The notes under the pieces were generated by a model that worked only from the letters and a program-made list of their open reading frames with translations, had not been told where the DNA came from and made no database searches. A stretch of 7,401 nt of DNA from JANXSD01 sp043758125 (GTDB lineage: Bacteria > Bacteroidota > Bacteroidia > AKYH767-A > OLB10). The translations under genes and the position numbers were made by a program. Of this stretch, positions 1-6,051 are shown one piece after another. Each line of letters opens with the position of its first letter. Positions within the stretch are counted from its first letter, which is position 1. Where the stretch lies: NCBI GenBank assembly GCA_043758125.1, contig JAYVOC010000012.1, positions 1-7,401 on the forward strand, given 5' to 3'.

Positions 1-1
1 A

Positions 2-85
2 AAAGAAAAATTGCCAGCAGGATTGTATTTGATTTCCTTTAATTGTGATGGAAAAAATTATAGCAAAAGGATTGTGTTTGAATAA
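2..85 (+). CDS. C-terminal end of a T9SS-sorted protein (partial, cut by window edge)
   Basis: An open plus-strand frame enters from the left edge and stops at TAA 83-85. Its last 27 residues include LPAGLYLISF, then DGKNY, and end SKRIVFE. This is the typical finish of a type IX secretion C-terminal sorting domain: the G-x-Y-x-[IVL] strand, a short turn, then a basic residue followed by hydrophobics. Such domains are cleaved after export across the outer membrane, so the full protein is probably a secreted or surface protein of unknown function. Only the tail is visible, so the assignment rests on this short pattern. It converges on the minus-strand gene ending at 138. Confidence 0.6.
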   Translation, partial: KEKLPAGLYLISFNCDGKNYSKRIVFE

Positions 86-137
86 AAGATTACCACAAGA
101 TTTGTAAGAATTATTTTAGGAAGTAAATAATATGTTG

Positions 138-755
138 TTAATGAACAACCATTAGCTTTCCACTCGCTTTCTTTCCTTCATCACTTTGCACTTCTAAATA
201 ATACAATCCATTTGTTAAATAATCGGTATATAATTGTAGTTGTGTAGTGCACCAATACAACCGGCGTTGTTGTATTAATTTTCCATGCGAATTAAAAATG
301 CGAAGCCATCCATCTTTGTTATTAGGTAAAAAATAATTTAGCCAAAACGAAGTTGATGCCGGGTTGGGATAAATGCGAATATCCTTTAGTGCTTGTGATG
401 TGTTTTCGCTAATACCAGTTAAACTATCAAACACGCTTCCAACAACAGGGCCTAAATAATAATTTGGAAAGGTAGGACAAGTACTACTGTTATAAGTTGG
501 TAAAATAACAGAATGTTGACTTACATGACTGGCTAAACCAGAACTATCAGGGTAATCAATTGTGTGCATTCTCCTTGTTGAATTTCCAGTAGTAATATAA
601 ATTTTACCATCTGGTCGCAAAGCTTGTGTGAAAAACAAAGTGGCTAAAGGTGGTCCAGGATCGTAAGTACCATCCCAGACTGCAACCGTATCATAAGCCG
701 CAAGGTTGGCTTTATCAAGAAATGAAAGATGATTCTTTTTGAATCGGGTTGCAGA
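138..755 (-). CDS. T9SS type A sorting-domain surface protein, 5'-truncated (probable pseudogene)
   Basis: The open minus-strand frame runs from the stop at 758-756 down to TAA at 140-138. The only start-like codon is TTG at 638, giving 166 aa, but clear family sequence lies upstream of it (AAYDTVAVWDGTYDPGPP at about 705-650), so the TTG is probably not the true start. Counting from the TTG, LRPDGKIYI (7-15) followed by a His-Thr-Ile-Asp-Tyr-Pro-Asp-Ser stretch and LPTYN (46-50) is the blade-like repeat common in Bacteroidota surface proteins whose text reads 'PDGKIYI ... H-V-I ... PDS-GLAC'. IYPNPA (89-94) opens the T9SS C-terminal domain, and GLYYLEV (144-150) and GKLMVVH (160-166) close it. 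Homologues of this design are usually several hundred residues, so only the C-terminal part remains. The upstream part has been replaced by an unrelated frame (see 715-1089). Expected location is the cell surface, if it is expressed at all. Confidence 0.7.
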   Translation of the reverse strand, partial: SATRFKKNHLSFLDKANLAAYDTVAVWDGTYDPGPPLATLFFTQALRPDGKIYITTGNSTRRMHTIDYPDSSGLASHVSQHSVILPTYNSSTCPTFPNYYLGPVVGSVFDSLTGISENTSQALKDIRIYPNPASTSFWLNYFLPNNKDGWLRIFNSHGKLIQQRRLYWCTTQLQLYTDYLTNGLYYLEVQSDEGKKASGKLMVVH

Positions 756-1089
756 TTATCCTTACCCACAAATCGGTAGCAATATCATTCTTAATTCCTT
801 TTCTTAAAAGCACAGCTTGGTTGCATGCTAATCCGTCATTATAATTAATAGAATCATTAAACAATTTAATGATAGCTCTAGCGCGATAAACTGCCAGCCC
901 TACAATTAAAGGACAAAGATTTGCTAATTGATATAAATAAAATAATTCTGTAGGATTAATCTAACTATTCTTTATAGAAAAATTTTCGAGCAAGATATTA
1001 TAACAATACTTTTCATATTCCTAAAGTTGCATGCTATCAATGATGGATTCATTCTGGCTTAACAGTTCTGGTTGCAATGTTAACATCAT
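715..1089 (-). pseudogene. Decayed T9SS surface-protein remnant with in-frame stops
   Basis: One minus-strand frame from 1089 to the stop at 717-715 reads as protein-like text interrupted by TAG at 1023-1021 and TAG at 963-961. Between the stops are an EYEKYCYNILLENF stretch and then YLYQLANLCPLIVG, AVYRARAIIKLFND and YNDGLACNQAVLLRKG. The 'CP-x-x-x-G-x-AVY-x-ARA' pattern followed by 'NY-x-D-x-x-AC' is one I associate with the region just before the sorting domain in Bacteroidota T9SS proteins. Its end, IICNPIQKESSF, fits the first strand of such a domain with Cys in place of the first Pro of PNP. It then breaks into the out-of-frame neighbour at 138-755. A frameshifted extension to about 1160 is possible (NEFLIVNSHLKDF). 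The text is from memory of the family and has not been aligned. Confidence 0.55.
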
Positions 1090-1261
1090 TTCTAAAATCC
1101 TTTAAATGCGAATTTACTATAAGAAACTCATTTATTTGCTCTATTGCAAAGAATATTGATAGTTAGTCTTGTGAATGTTATTTCGAAATAATTAAAAGTA
1201 TTAAAAAAAGGTTAGTAAAAGGTGTTTTTCTTTACGAGGAAATATCTGTTTGTCTTATGAA

Positions 1262-1680
1262 TTATTACTTGTTTACCTTTTTATGATTGCTTGTTTACTG
1301 GTATAATGATTACTAATTTACTCTTTTAAGATTGCTTGTTTAAAGTTAGGGGTGGGCCTAGCTTTTGTCAATTAAATTAGTGTATAAAATTTTAATTGTC
1401 GAATATTAAATGTTTGTAGTCGTAAATAAACATTTGCAAATTGGCTAGAGAGATTTTTAATTACGGGAAAAATCTGGCTTTTGTCAACTAAATTACGAAA
1501 CAATAAATCAAACATCGAATATTAAGCACTTGTAGTCGTAAGTAAGTATTTGTAGTTAAAAGATAAGATTTTAATTTTAGGAAATTTTGGCTTTTGTCAA
1601 CTAAATTACGAAACAATAAATCAATTAGCGGATATTAAACACTTGTAGTCGGAAGTAAGTATTTGCAAAGGTAGGAGATT
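1262..1680 (+). repeat. Repeat cluster A: ~115-bp direct repeats with hairpins
   Basis: Three clear copies have conserved 20-nt boxes at 1361-1380, 1477-1496 and 1590-1609 (GCTTTTGTCAACTAAATTAC in the latter two), spaced 116 and 113 bp. About 27-31 nt after each box, a motif GAATATTAA or a close variant leads into a hairpin: arms 1408-1415/1428-1435, 1524-1531/1544-1551 and 1637-1644/1657-1664, each with a 12-nt loop starting GTAGTCG. TTTGCAAA follows the first and third hairpins. Degenerate start-of-unit words ATT(A/G)CTTGTTTA at 1264-1275, 1285-1296 and 1331-1342 suggest older, eroded copies on the left. No open frame of interest crosses the cluster, so the stretch between the T9SS remnants and dinD is essentially all repeat. 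Function unknown. Confidence 0.85.
1408..1435 (+). other. Repeat hairpin, perfect 8-bp stem and 12-nt loop
   Basis: Arm AAATGTTT (1408-1415), loop GTAGTCGTAAAT and arm AAACATTT (1428-1435) pair at all eight positions by Watson-Crick. Other copies use different arm sequences (AAATATTT with AAGTATTT at 2862-2889 and 7067-7094; AAACATTT with AAGTGTTT at 2977-3004) and still pair when G-T wobbles are allowed. Whether it acts as RNA, single-stranded DNA or a split protein-binding site is unknown. Confidence 0.65.
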
Positions 1681-1767
1681 TAATTCTTAACAGAAAATAT
1701 AACATGTACTGAAACAGTTTACAAGTAATTCTCAACAATAAAAATTAAGATTCAAACTACTTTTCTC

Positions 1768-1775
1768 TATCTTTG
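1768..1775 (+). promoter_or_regulatory. Bacteroidota-type -7 box (TATCTTTG) for dinD
   Basis: TATCTTTG matches the TAnnTTTG -7 consensus of the primary sigma factor of Bacteroidota and lies 18 bp before the dinD ATG, implying a very short leader. I see no good TTTG -33 partner at the usual distance, so the promoter may be weak or activator-dependent. An imperfect inverted repeat at 1705-1723 (TGTACTG-AAA-CAG-TT-TACA) lies upstream and could be an operator, but its distance of about 45 bp from the box is not diagnostic. Confidence 0.5.
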
Positions 1776-1793
1776 AATCATAAATTTTAAGAA

Positions 1794-2639
1794 ATGAAAA
1801 AAGAAATTATATCTAAACTTCATAGCAATTTTGAATCAGCAGTAAACCAAAATGGCAATGTAGAGTTTTGGTTTGCAAGAGACTTACAAGTCCTTTTAGG
1901 ATATGTACAATGGAGAAATTTTTTATTGGTAATTGATAAAGCCAAAATAGCTTGCAAAAATGGTGAACAAGAGATTTTAGACCATTTTGCTGACGTCAGC
2001 AAAATGGTAGACGTTGGCTCTAGTGGCAAGAGAGAAATTGACGATATACGTTTGACAAGATATGCTTGTTATTTAATTGCACAAAATGGCGATCCAAAGA
2101 AAGATGAAATTGCTTTTGCAATGAACTACTTTGCAGTACAGACAAGAAAACAAGAACTTTTAGAGCAACGATTAAAAGATTGGGAACGTCTTCAAGCAAG
2201 AGAAAAATTAACGCTATCAGAAAAAGAACTTTCTGGACTTATTTTTCAAATAGGTATTGATAATGCAGGATTTGGGCGCATTAGAAGTAAAGGTGATCAA
2301 GAATTATTTGGTGGAAAAACAACCTTAGATATGAAAGCAAAACTTGCGGTACCAGATAACAGACCACTTGCAGACTTCTTGCCGACAATAACTATCAAAG
2401 CTAAAGATTTTGCAAACGAGTTGTCGAATGTTAATATTCGTAAAAGTGATCTTAAAACGGAAACGGAAATCACAAAAGAACACAAAAAAAACAATGCTGA
2501 CGTAAGAGGATTATTACTAAAGAGTGGCATTAAGCCTGAAAATTTACCAGCCGAAGAAGATCTAAAAAAAGTAGAGAGAAAAGTAAAAGCAGATGACAAA
2601 AAACTTTTAAAAGTTACAAAGAAGCTCAACAAGAAGTAG
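1794..2639 (+). CDS. dinD: DNA-damage-inducible protein D (DinD)
   Basis: The 281-aa product is close in length to E. coli DinD (about 274 aa) and follows it along most of its length: FWFARDLQVLLGY-x-x-WRNF (25-43), IDKAKIAC (47-54), DHF...MVDVGSSGKREIDDIRLTRYACYLIAQNGDP (63-101) and YFAVQTRKQEL (112-122). The N-terminal third resembles the BRO-N type DNA-binding domain, and the C-terminus (about 255-281) is a lysine-rich helix. E. coli DinD is SOS-induced, and purified protein is reported to inhibit RecA activities. A similar role here is inference from the family. ATG 1794 follows an A-rich leader and a -7 box at 1768. No E. coli-type LexA box (CTG-N10-CAG) is seen. The gene stands alone between repeat clusters A and B, and its last 96 bp recur at 6746-6841. 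Confidence 0.9.
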   Translation: MKKEIISKLHSNFESAVNQNGNVEFWFARDLQVLLGYVQWRNFLLVIDKAKIACKNGEQEILDHFADVSKMVDVGSSGKREIDDIRLTRYACYLIAQNGDPKKDEIAFAMNYFAVQTRKQELLEQRLKDWERLQAREKLTLSEKELSGLIFQIGIDNAGFGRIRSKGDQELFGGKTTLDMKAKLAVPDNRPLADFLPTITIKAKDFANELSNVNIRKSDLKTETEITKEHKKNNADVRGLLLKSGIKPENLPAEEDLKKVERKVKADDKKLLKVTKKLNKK

Positions 2640-2834
2640 CTCACGAATTTGGGATAGTTTCTATTTTAACAATGTAAATGGAAAAAAATGCTATGAACCC
2701 CTGAGCAAAAACAATGGAGAACACACAAAAATGTTAAATCGTAAATACATAAAAAATAAAAGCAGTTTATAATCATGATTGATTTGATTCATGATTCCCG
2801 TTTGAAACGAGACATGTAATGTAAACTAGATTAA
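2544..2834 (+). repeat. Long direct repeat, copy 1: dinD 3' end plus downstream spacer
   Basis: The last 32 codons of dinD and the ~195 bp after its stop match 6746-7039 in the same orientation, offset 4202-4205 bp. In the coding part I count about 9 differences in 96 bp without indels. The spacer is more diverged but clearly homologous: shared words include GCAAAAACAAT, ATAAATAC, AGTTTATAATC, TTGATTTG and TCCCGTTTGAAA. It ends in the degenerate first repeat box of cluster B (2815-2834). The two copies bracket the accessory genes. Confidence 0.85.
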
Positions 2835-3075
2835 AGAATATATTTTCAATTTGCGAATATTAAATATTTGTAGTTGGATGTAAGTATTTTTAAATACTTG
2901 TAAGGCGTATTTTTTTCCGAAAAAATTTGGATTTTGTCAACTAAATTAGGAAACTAAAAATCAATCATCGAATATTAAACATTTATAGTCGGAAGTAAGT
3001 GTTTGTAGTCGGATATAAGCACTTGCAAATGGATTTGAATCACTATATTCGCTTTTAAATTTGTTAACTATAAAT
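2815..3075 (+). repeat. Repeat cluster B between dinD and the DoxX-like gene
   Basis: A degenerate box at 2815-2834 (core TGTAAACTAGATTAA) is followed 115 bp later by a good one at 2930-2949 (GATTTTGTCAACTAAATTAG). A very eroded third (TTGTTAACTATAAAT, 3061-3075) ends just before the DoxX start. Hairpins lie at 2862-2889 and 2977-3024. Here the internal 20-nt period (8-nt arm plus 12-nt loop) is repeated, giving three arms in a row. At 2882-2899 the second arm can instead pair perfectly with AAATACTT over a 2-nt loop. The 450 bp between dinD and the next gene hold this cluster and the duplicated spacer, and no gene. Confidence 0.8.
2977..3024 (+). other. Three-arm hairpin chain within the repeat
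   Basis: The order is arm AAACATTT (2977-2984), 12-nt loop ATAGTCGGAAGT, arm AAGTGTTT (2997-3004), 12-nt loop GTAGTCGGATAT, arm AAGCACTT (3017-3024). The middle arm can pair with either neighbour over all eight positions, with one G-T wobble in each case. The two structures are mutually exclusive, as in a switch. The arms differ from those of other copies in ways that keep pairing (C-G and G-C in place of T-A and A-T). Confidence 0.6.
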
Positions 3076-3090
3076 CAAATTGATTACTAA

Positions 3091-3540
3091 ATGAATGATA
3101 GTAAAAGTATATCTCGGAGTTGGGCTCTGCTATTCGCAAGATTAATTTTAGGTCTAATTTTTTTTATGGTTGGCTTTTATAAAGTCTTTCAAATAGGTCC
3201 AATTGAACATGCACACAATTTATTCATAGAACCATATTCAAAAACGTTTTTACCAACATGGATGCTATGGATCGTTGGTATAATCATCCCATTTATCGAA
3301 CTCGTAGCCGGTGCTTTTGTCATACTTGGTTTTCGAATACGCGAAGCACTAATTTCCATCGGCTTCGTATTAGTAATTGTAACATTCGGACATCTTCTAA
3401 AAGAACCATTCTATGAGTTTCATACTCATGTAATACCCCGATTAGCGTTAATGATATTTATCTTGGTATTGCCAAGCGAAGATGATCGTTTCTCAATTGA
3501 TTATTTCTTAATTCAACGCAAAAAAAAACTAGTTAATTAG
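3091..3540 (+). CDS. DoxX-like family integral membrane protein
   Basis: The 149-aa hydrophobic product has four predicted membrane helices at about 11-33, 56-79, 85-103 and 115-128, the usual size and topology of DoxX-like proteins. The first helix carries the family signature R-L-x-L-G-x-x-F-x-x-x-G-x-x-K (R17 to K31). A polar loop (38-55) and an H-x-x-x-P-R segment (113-117) before the last helix also fit. The family is loosely linked to quinone or redox functions and sulfur metabolism in different bacteria, and the substrate here cannot be told. ATG 3091 follows an AT-only leader, and an eroded repeat box lies directly upstream. The C-terminus is basic (RKKK) and probably cytoplasmic. It is a single gene, with 197 bp to the next one. 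Confidence 0.8.
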   Translation: MNDSKSISRSWALLFARLILGLIFFMVGFYKVFQIGPIEHAHNLFIEPYSKTFLPTWMLWIVGIIIPFIELVAGAFVILGFRIREALISIGFVLVIVTFGHLLKEPFYEFHTHVIPRLALMIFILVLPSEDDRFSIDYFLIQRKKKLVN

Positions 3541-3544
3541 CTGA

Positions 3545-3565
3545 AATAAAAATATTTTTTTTATT
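3545..3565 (+). terminator. Possible AT-rich terminator after the DoxX-like gene
   Basis: AATAAAAA (3545-3552) can pair with TTTTTATT (3558-3565) over a 5-nt loop a few bases after the stop codon. The stem has no G or C, so it would be weak. The call rests mostly on position. Confidence 0.25.
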
Positions 3566-3737
3566 GCGAGTTACTAATATTTTGTATGAAAAAAATTTCT
3601 ATATTTGGGAAGCGTGAGAAATTAATTTACAACATGCCCATCACTTTTAGACTCTAACGTTAAGTTCAATGTTCTTATTAGATGACAAACTTTAACTACT
3701 ACTTTCGACAGATGATTTTATCCATATATTTAATATT

Positions 3738-4436
3738 ATGATAGATTTATCTCCTGCTGAAAAACAAATTCGCTATGTCACCAATTTTCATGAGCTAATT
3801 TCTACACCATTTAGTGGAGAAATTAATGCAATATGTTGGTCTCGTAAATTAAATGGTGATTTTTCTGAGATTGTTAAAAAGCTAACGCATAACGGAAACA
3901 TAACAACTGTTGAACAAGAAGAACTTCAAGAACTCAAATTGAGTAAGCAAGGACAACTTGCACGAGAAATTCTTTTAAGTGACTTGAAGGCGATGGAAGA
4001 TCATGGCGCATCTCCAATCCTTAATGTGATTAAGCAATATGATACGGATGATACTTTTCCGTTTTTTCCTACAGATGTTTATTCTTTTCATATAGATCGC
4101 TCCCCTATTCCAACCGAAACATTTTTATGTACTTACTTTGGCGAGTCAAGTGAAATACTTCCAAATTCACAAGCCGAAAAGAAAGTACTTATTCCGGAAA
4201 TACGAGATGAACTCAAAAAACTTTATCATGGAAAAGATGAAGGTTTTGAATCATTCTTAAGTGATCAATTCTTTGATCTACATTATCAAGCTAAACCAAA
4301 TGCACTTGCAATGAGCTTAGGCATTGGTCATTTGTGTAGATTGGCAGTTGATCATCCTGAAAGTAATGTTTCTCCTTGTATTCACCGTGCTCCAAAAGAA
4401 AAATTCGGACAGTACAGGTTGTTGATGATTTGTTAA
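3738..4436 (+). CDS. DUF1826-like protein with HxD...H pattern
   Basis: The 232-aa soluble product has no signal peptide. The central block 109-140 (FFPTDVYSFHIDRSP, then TFLCTYFGESSEIL) and the C-terminal CIHRAP (214-219) with RLLMIC at the very end match my memory of DUF1826 proteins, which have 'FH-x-D...R/L-x-CTY-x-G-x-x-x-E-x-L' and a terminal 'HR-x-P...RLLL'. H118, D120, H216 and a downstream Arg (R227) are arranged in the order seen in Fe(II)/2-oxoglutarate oxygenases (HxD...H...R), but that relationship is inference and the reaction is unknown. The N-terminal half contains a charged helical segment (58-88). ATG 3738 lacks a visible Shine-Dalgarno. The protein appears full length. It stands alone, with over 190 bp on either side. 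Confidence 0.65.
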   Translation: MIDLSPAEKQIRYVTNFHELISTPFSGEINAICWSRKLNGDFSEIVKKLTHNGNITTVEQEELQELKLSKQGQLAREILLSDLKAMEDHGASPILNVIKQYDTDDTFPFFPTDVYSFHIDRSPIPTETFLCTYFGESSEILPNSQAEKKVLIPEIRDELKKLYHGKDEGFESFLSDQFFDLHYQAKPNALAMSLGIGHLCRLAVDHPESNVSPCIHRAPKEKFGQYRLLMIC

Positions 4437-4454
4437 ACACAAATCTTTAATAGC

Positions 4455-4660
4455 ATGGCAAAAAATCTAAACGTAAAAATTACAAGCTATTATTTTTTGA
4501 CAAGCGATTTACAAAAACATCACTTAATTAAAATTCAAAATCAGTAATTGAAAGAATAATTGCATTAAGAATTCAAAATTCAATCACGATTCGTCCTGAA
4601 AAATATTTAAGTTTAATTATTCGAAATCCGTATTTTGCTAAACTTAAATATTTGTCGTAA
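4455..4660 (+). pseudogene. Short frameshifted ORF remnant, function unknown
   Basis: ATG 4455 opens 30 codons (MAKNLNVKITSYYFLTSDLQ and on) ending at TAA 4545-4547. A second frame picks up at about 4547 with IERIIALRIQN, PEKYLSLIIRNPYFAKL and stops at TAA 4658-4660. Both halves look protein-like, and a one-base change near 4545 would join them into about 68 codons. I do not recognise the family, and in such AT-rich DNA the frames could be accidental. Confidence 0.25.
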
Positions 4661-4675
4661 TCAATTTAAAAAAAA

Positions 4676-4987
4676 ATGAATGATCTAATTACAAAATACA
4701 TTTTAAATCAACCTGTCGAAAGACAAAACCATTTAAAAAAAATTCACAAGACTATTATCGAATTGGACAAAACTATCGAAGCAAGTGTCGAAAAAATGAT
4801 GGGCAAAGAAATGATTTTGTATAAAAACAATGGGTTCATGAAATACGGACTTGCAAGTGTCAAAAGTTATATGTCGTTACATGTTCTGCCAATTTATGCT
4901 TCACCAACTTTGTATTCGAAATTCAAATCGCTTTTAAATAACATGCTGAATTCTTGCAATTTGCAATTGACTTTTTCAAAAAAGTAA
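4676..4987 (+). CDS. DUF1801-like protein, truncated by frameshift or fusion
   Basis: The first ~90 of 103 residues fit the small DUF1801 domain (YdhG-like): a helical N-terminus (LITKYILNQPVERQNHLKKI), then MILYKNNGFMKYGLASVKSY and MSLHVLPIYASPTLYSKFKS. In relatives the text after this continues roughly '...LL-x-x-AEFQKGCINF'. Here this frame runs off into NMLNSCNLQLTFSKK, while AEF appears in the +1 frame at 4945-4953 and continues directly into the restriction enzyme frame. The last 13 residues are therefore probably not native. Function of the family is unknown. The gene overlaps the next by 34 bp, which is an artefact of the broken junction and not normal coupling. Confidence 0.55.
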   Translation: MNDLITKYILNQPVERQNHLKKIHKTIIELDKTIEASVEKMMGKEMILYKNNGFMKYGLASVKSYMSLHVLPIYASPTLYSKFKSLLNNMLNSCNLQLTFSKK

Positions 4988-5754
4988 TCGAAGCAAAATT
5001 TGCTAATAAAGATGTAACAGTTGACTGGTATAAACAAACATTTTTAAATCGAAATTTAAGTTCTGAAGAAATAGCTATCAATTCAGGATTGAATAAAAAG
5101 ACGATTACAAATATGTATAATTCAGCTTCAAAAGAAATTGTAATTGATGCTTCAAATGAACACTACGATGTTCTTTATCAATCAATCAGTAATCTAATTG
5201 AAAGTCAGCCTGACATTGATTTAACATTAACATTAAAATTTAGAGGGGTAAGTGTTGAGCTCAATATAAATGAAAGTTTAATTGTAATAAATACACTAGC
5301 AGTAAAACGTTCTGCCCTTCGCGGTGGACTTTGGAGCACTGCTGGCAAGAGAGTTGAAAAGTATCTTATGGCAACACTTTGCAAAGTATTTAGTGTTCCA
5401 TTTGAACATTTCGACCAAAGCAAAATTCCAGCAAGCATAAGAGAAGTAGATTTTTATTTAATCAAAGGTGGCACATATTCACGTTGCGAAGTTAAAATGA
5501 TGGGACGTGGAAATCCAGAAAGTGCAGACGCAATTTTTGCAAGAGAAAGCAATGTATTTGTAGCAGACAAACTTTCAAATTTAAACAAACGGGAAGCAGA
5601 TAGATTAAAAGTGAAATGGGTTGAGCTTCGTGACGAAAATGGATATAAACGATTTGGAGAAGTCTTAGGCCAGCTTGGTATTCCTTATACAGAATTCAAT
5701 GGCAATTTAGACGATCATTTGGACAAAATATTAAGCGAATTGCTTGACAAATAA
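4954..5754 (+). CDS. CfrBI-type type II restriction endonuclease, orphan, N-terminus doubtful
   Basis: The 266 aa from a TTG codon resemble the CfrBI family of type II restriction endonucleases (CfrBI itself cuts at CCWWGG). A helix-turn-helix-like stretch (35-60, LSSEEIAINSGLNKKTITNM) precedes the core. The block LAVKRSALRGGLWSTAGKRVEK (115-136) leads to the probable PD-(D/E)xK site: REVD with D166, then E179-V-K181, followed by GRGNPESADAIFAR (184-197) and a closing KVKWVELRDENGYKRFG. The catalytic residues look intact. The frame is open upstream only to 4942, and those codons (HAEF) belong to the DUF1801 remnant, so the native start is missing. No DNA methyltransferase lies in the window, so either the host is protected elsewhere or the protein is inactive. 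ATG/GTG starts with a leader are absent. Confidence 0.7.
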   Translation: MQFAIDFFKKVIEAKFANKDVTVDWYKQTFLNRNLSSEEIAINSGLNKKTITNMYNSASKEIVIDASNEHYDVLYQSISNLIESQPDIDLTLTLKFRGVSVELNINESLIVINTLAVKRSALRGGLWSTAGKRVEKYLMATLCKVFSVPFEHFDQSKIPASIREVDFYLIKGGTYSRCEVKMMGRGNPESADAIFARESNVFVADKLSNLNKREADRLKVKWVELRDENGYKRFGEVLGQLGIPYTEFNGNLDDHLDKILSELLDK

Positions 5755-5764
5755 AAAAACGAAC

Positions 5765-5929
5765 GCGTAACACCACCCTCAAAAAATTGGCGGTTCAGTG
5801 CTTGCATGAAGCTTTTGCACTTTATCGGAATAAGCCGCGCTTCGTATCAATTTCAGTTTCTAATAGACAGTTTATTGCTTCGATTTCAATAGCAATCTGA
5901 ACGCCAAATTCTAATAGTTGCCATTACGC
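5765..5929. repeat. 165-bp imperfect palindrome, attC-like fold
   Basis: Outer arms GCGTAA (5765-5770) and TTACGC (5924-5929) enclose inner arms TTGGCGGTTCAG (5787-5798) and CTGAACGCCAA (5897-5907), which pair fully except for one extra G on the left. Smaller hairpins lie inside (AGTGC...GCACT at about 5797-5821; AAGC-CGC-GCTT near 5832-5842). Nested imperfect arms with an unpaired base and TAAC/ATTA-like ends resemble integron attC sites, but the RYYYAAC and GTTRRRY cores are not matched, so this is not a true attC call. It is notably more GC-rich than its surroundings. It starts 10 bp after the restriction gene ends and fills most of the gap to the next gene. Confidence 0.6.
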
Positions 5930-6051
5930 AAAATACCATTCATATTATTAACTAAAACTACCTACCACAAACATTAATAATTACCATTCAAAACAATCAA
6001 AAATTTATACATTTACAGAGCTAAATAAAATAATTCTAAAAATAAAACAAC

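Noticed and set aside
138..638. TTG at 638 as the true start of the T9SS protein
   Set aside because: Recognisable family sequence continues upstream in the same frame to about 705, so the gene is 5'-truncated and not started here.
1361..1380. GTCAACTAAATTAG box as an attC core
   Set aside because: It does not match RYYYAAC or GTTRRRY, and there is no complementary partner box in the unit.
1361..1664. CRISPR array
   Set aside because: The period is ~115 bp, the sequence between boxes is itself conserved, and there is no short invariant repeat with unique 30-40 bp spacers or any cas gene.
1820..2029. 69-codon minus-strand ORF inside dinD
   Set aside because: Fully opposite a well-supported gene, with no recognisable protein features.
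2297..2644. Long minus-strand ORF opposite dinD, and a similar one at 6676-6918
   Set aside because: The two share peptide text only because the underlying dinD tail is duplicated. They are antisense shadows of a lysine-rich coding end that reads as Phe/Ser-rich.
3655..3662. TAACGTTA palindrome as an integron core-site junction
   Set aside because: An 8-bp palindrome alone is expected by chance in AT-rich DNA, and no folding arms flank it.
5205..5438. 77-codon minus-strand ORF inside the restriction enzyme gene
   Set aside because: Antisense shadow of the conserved endonuclease core.
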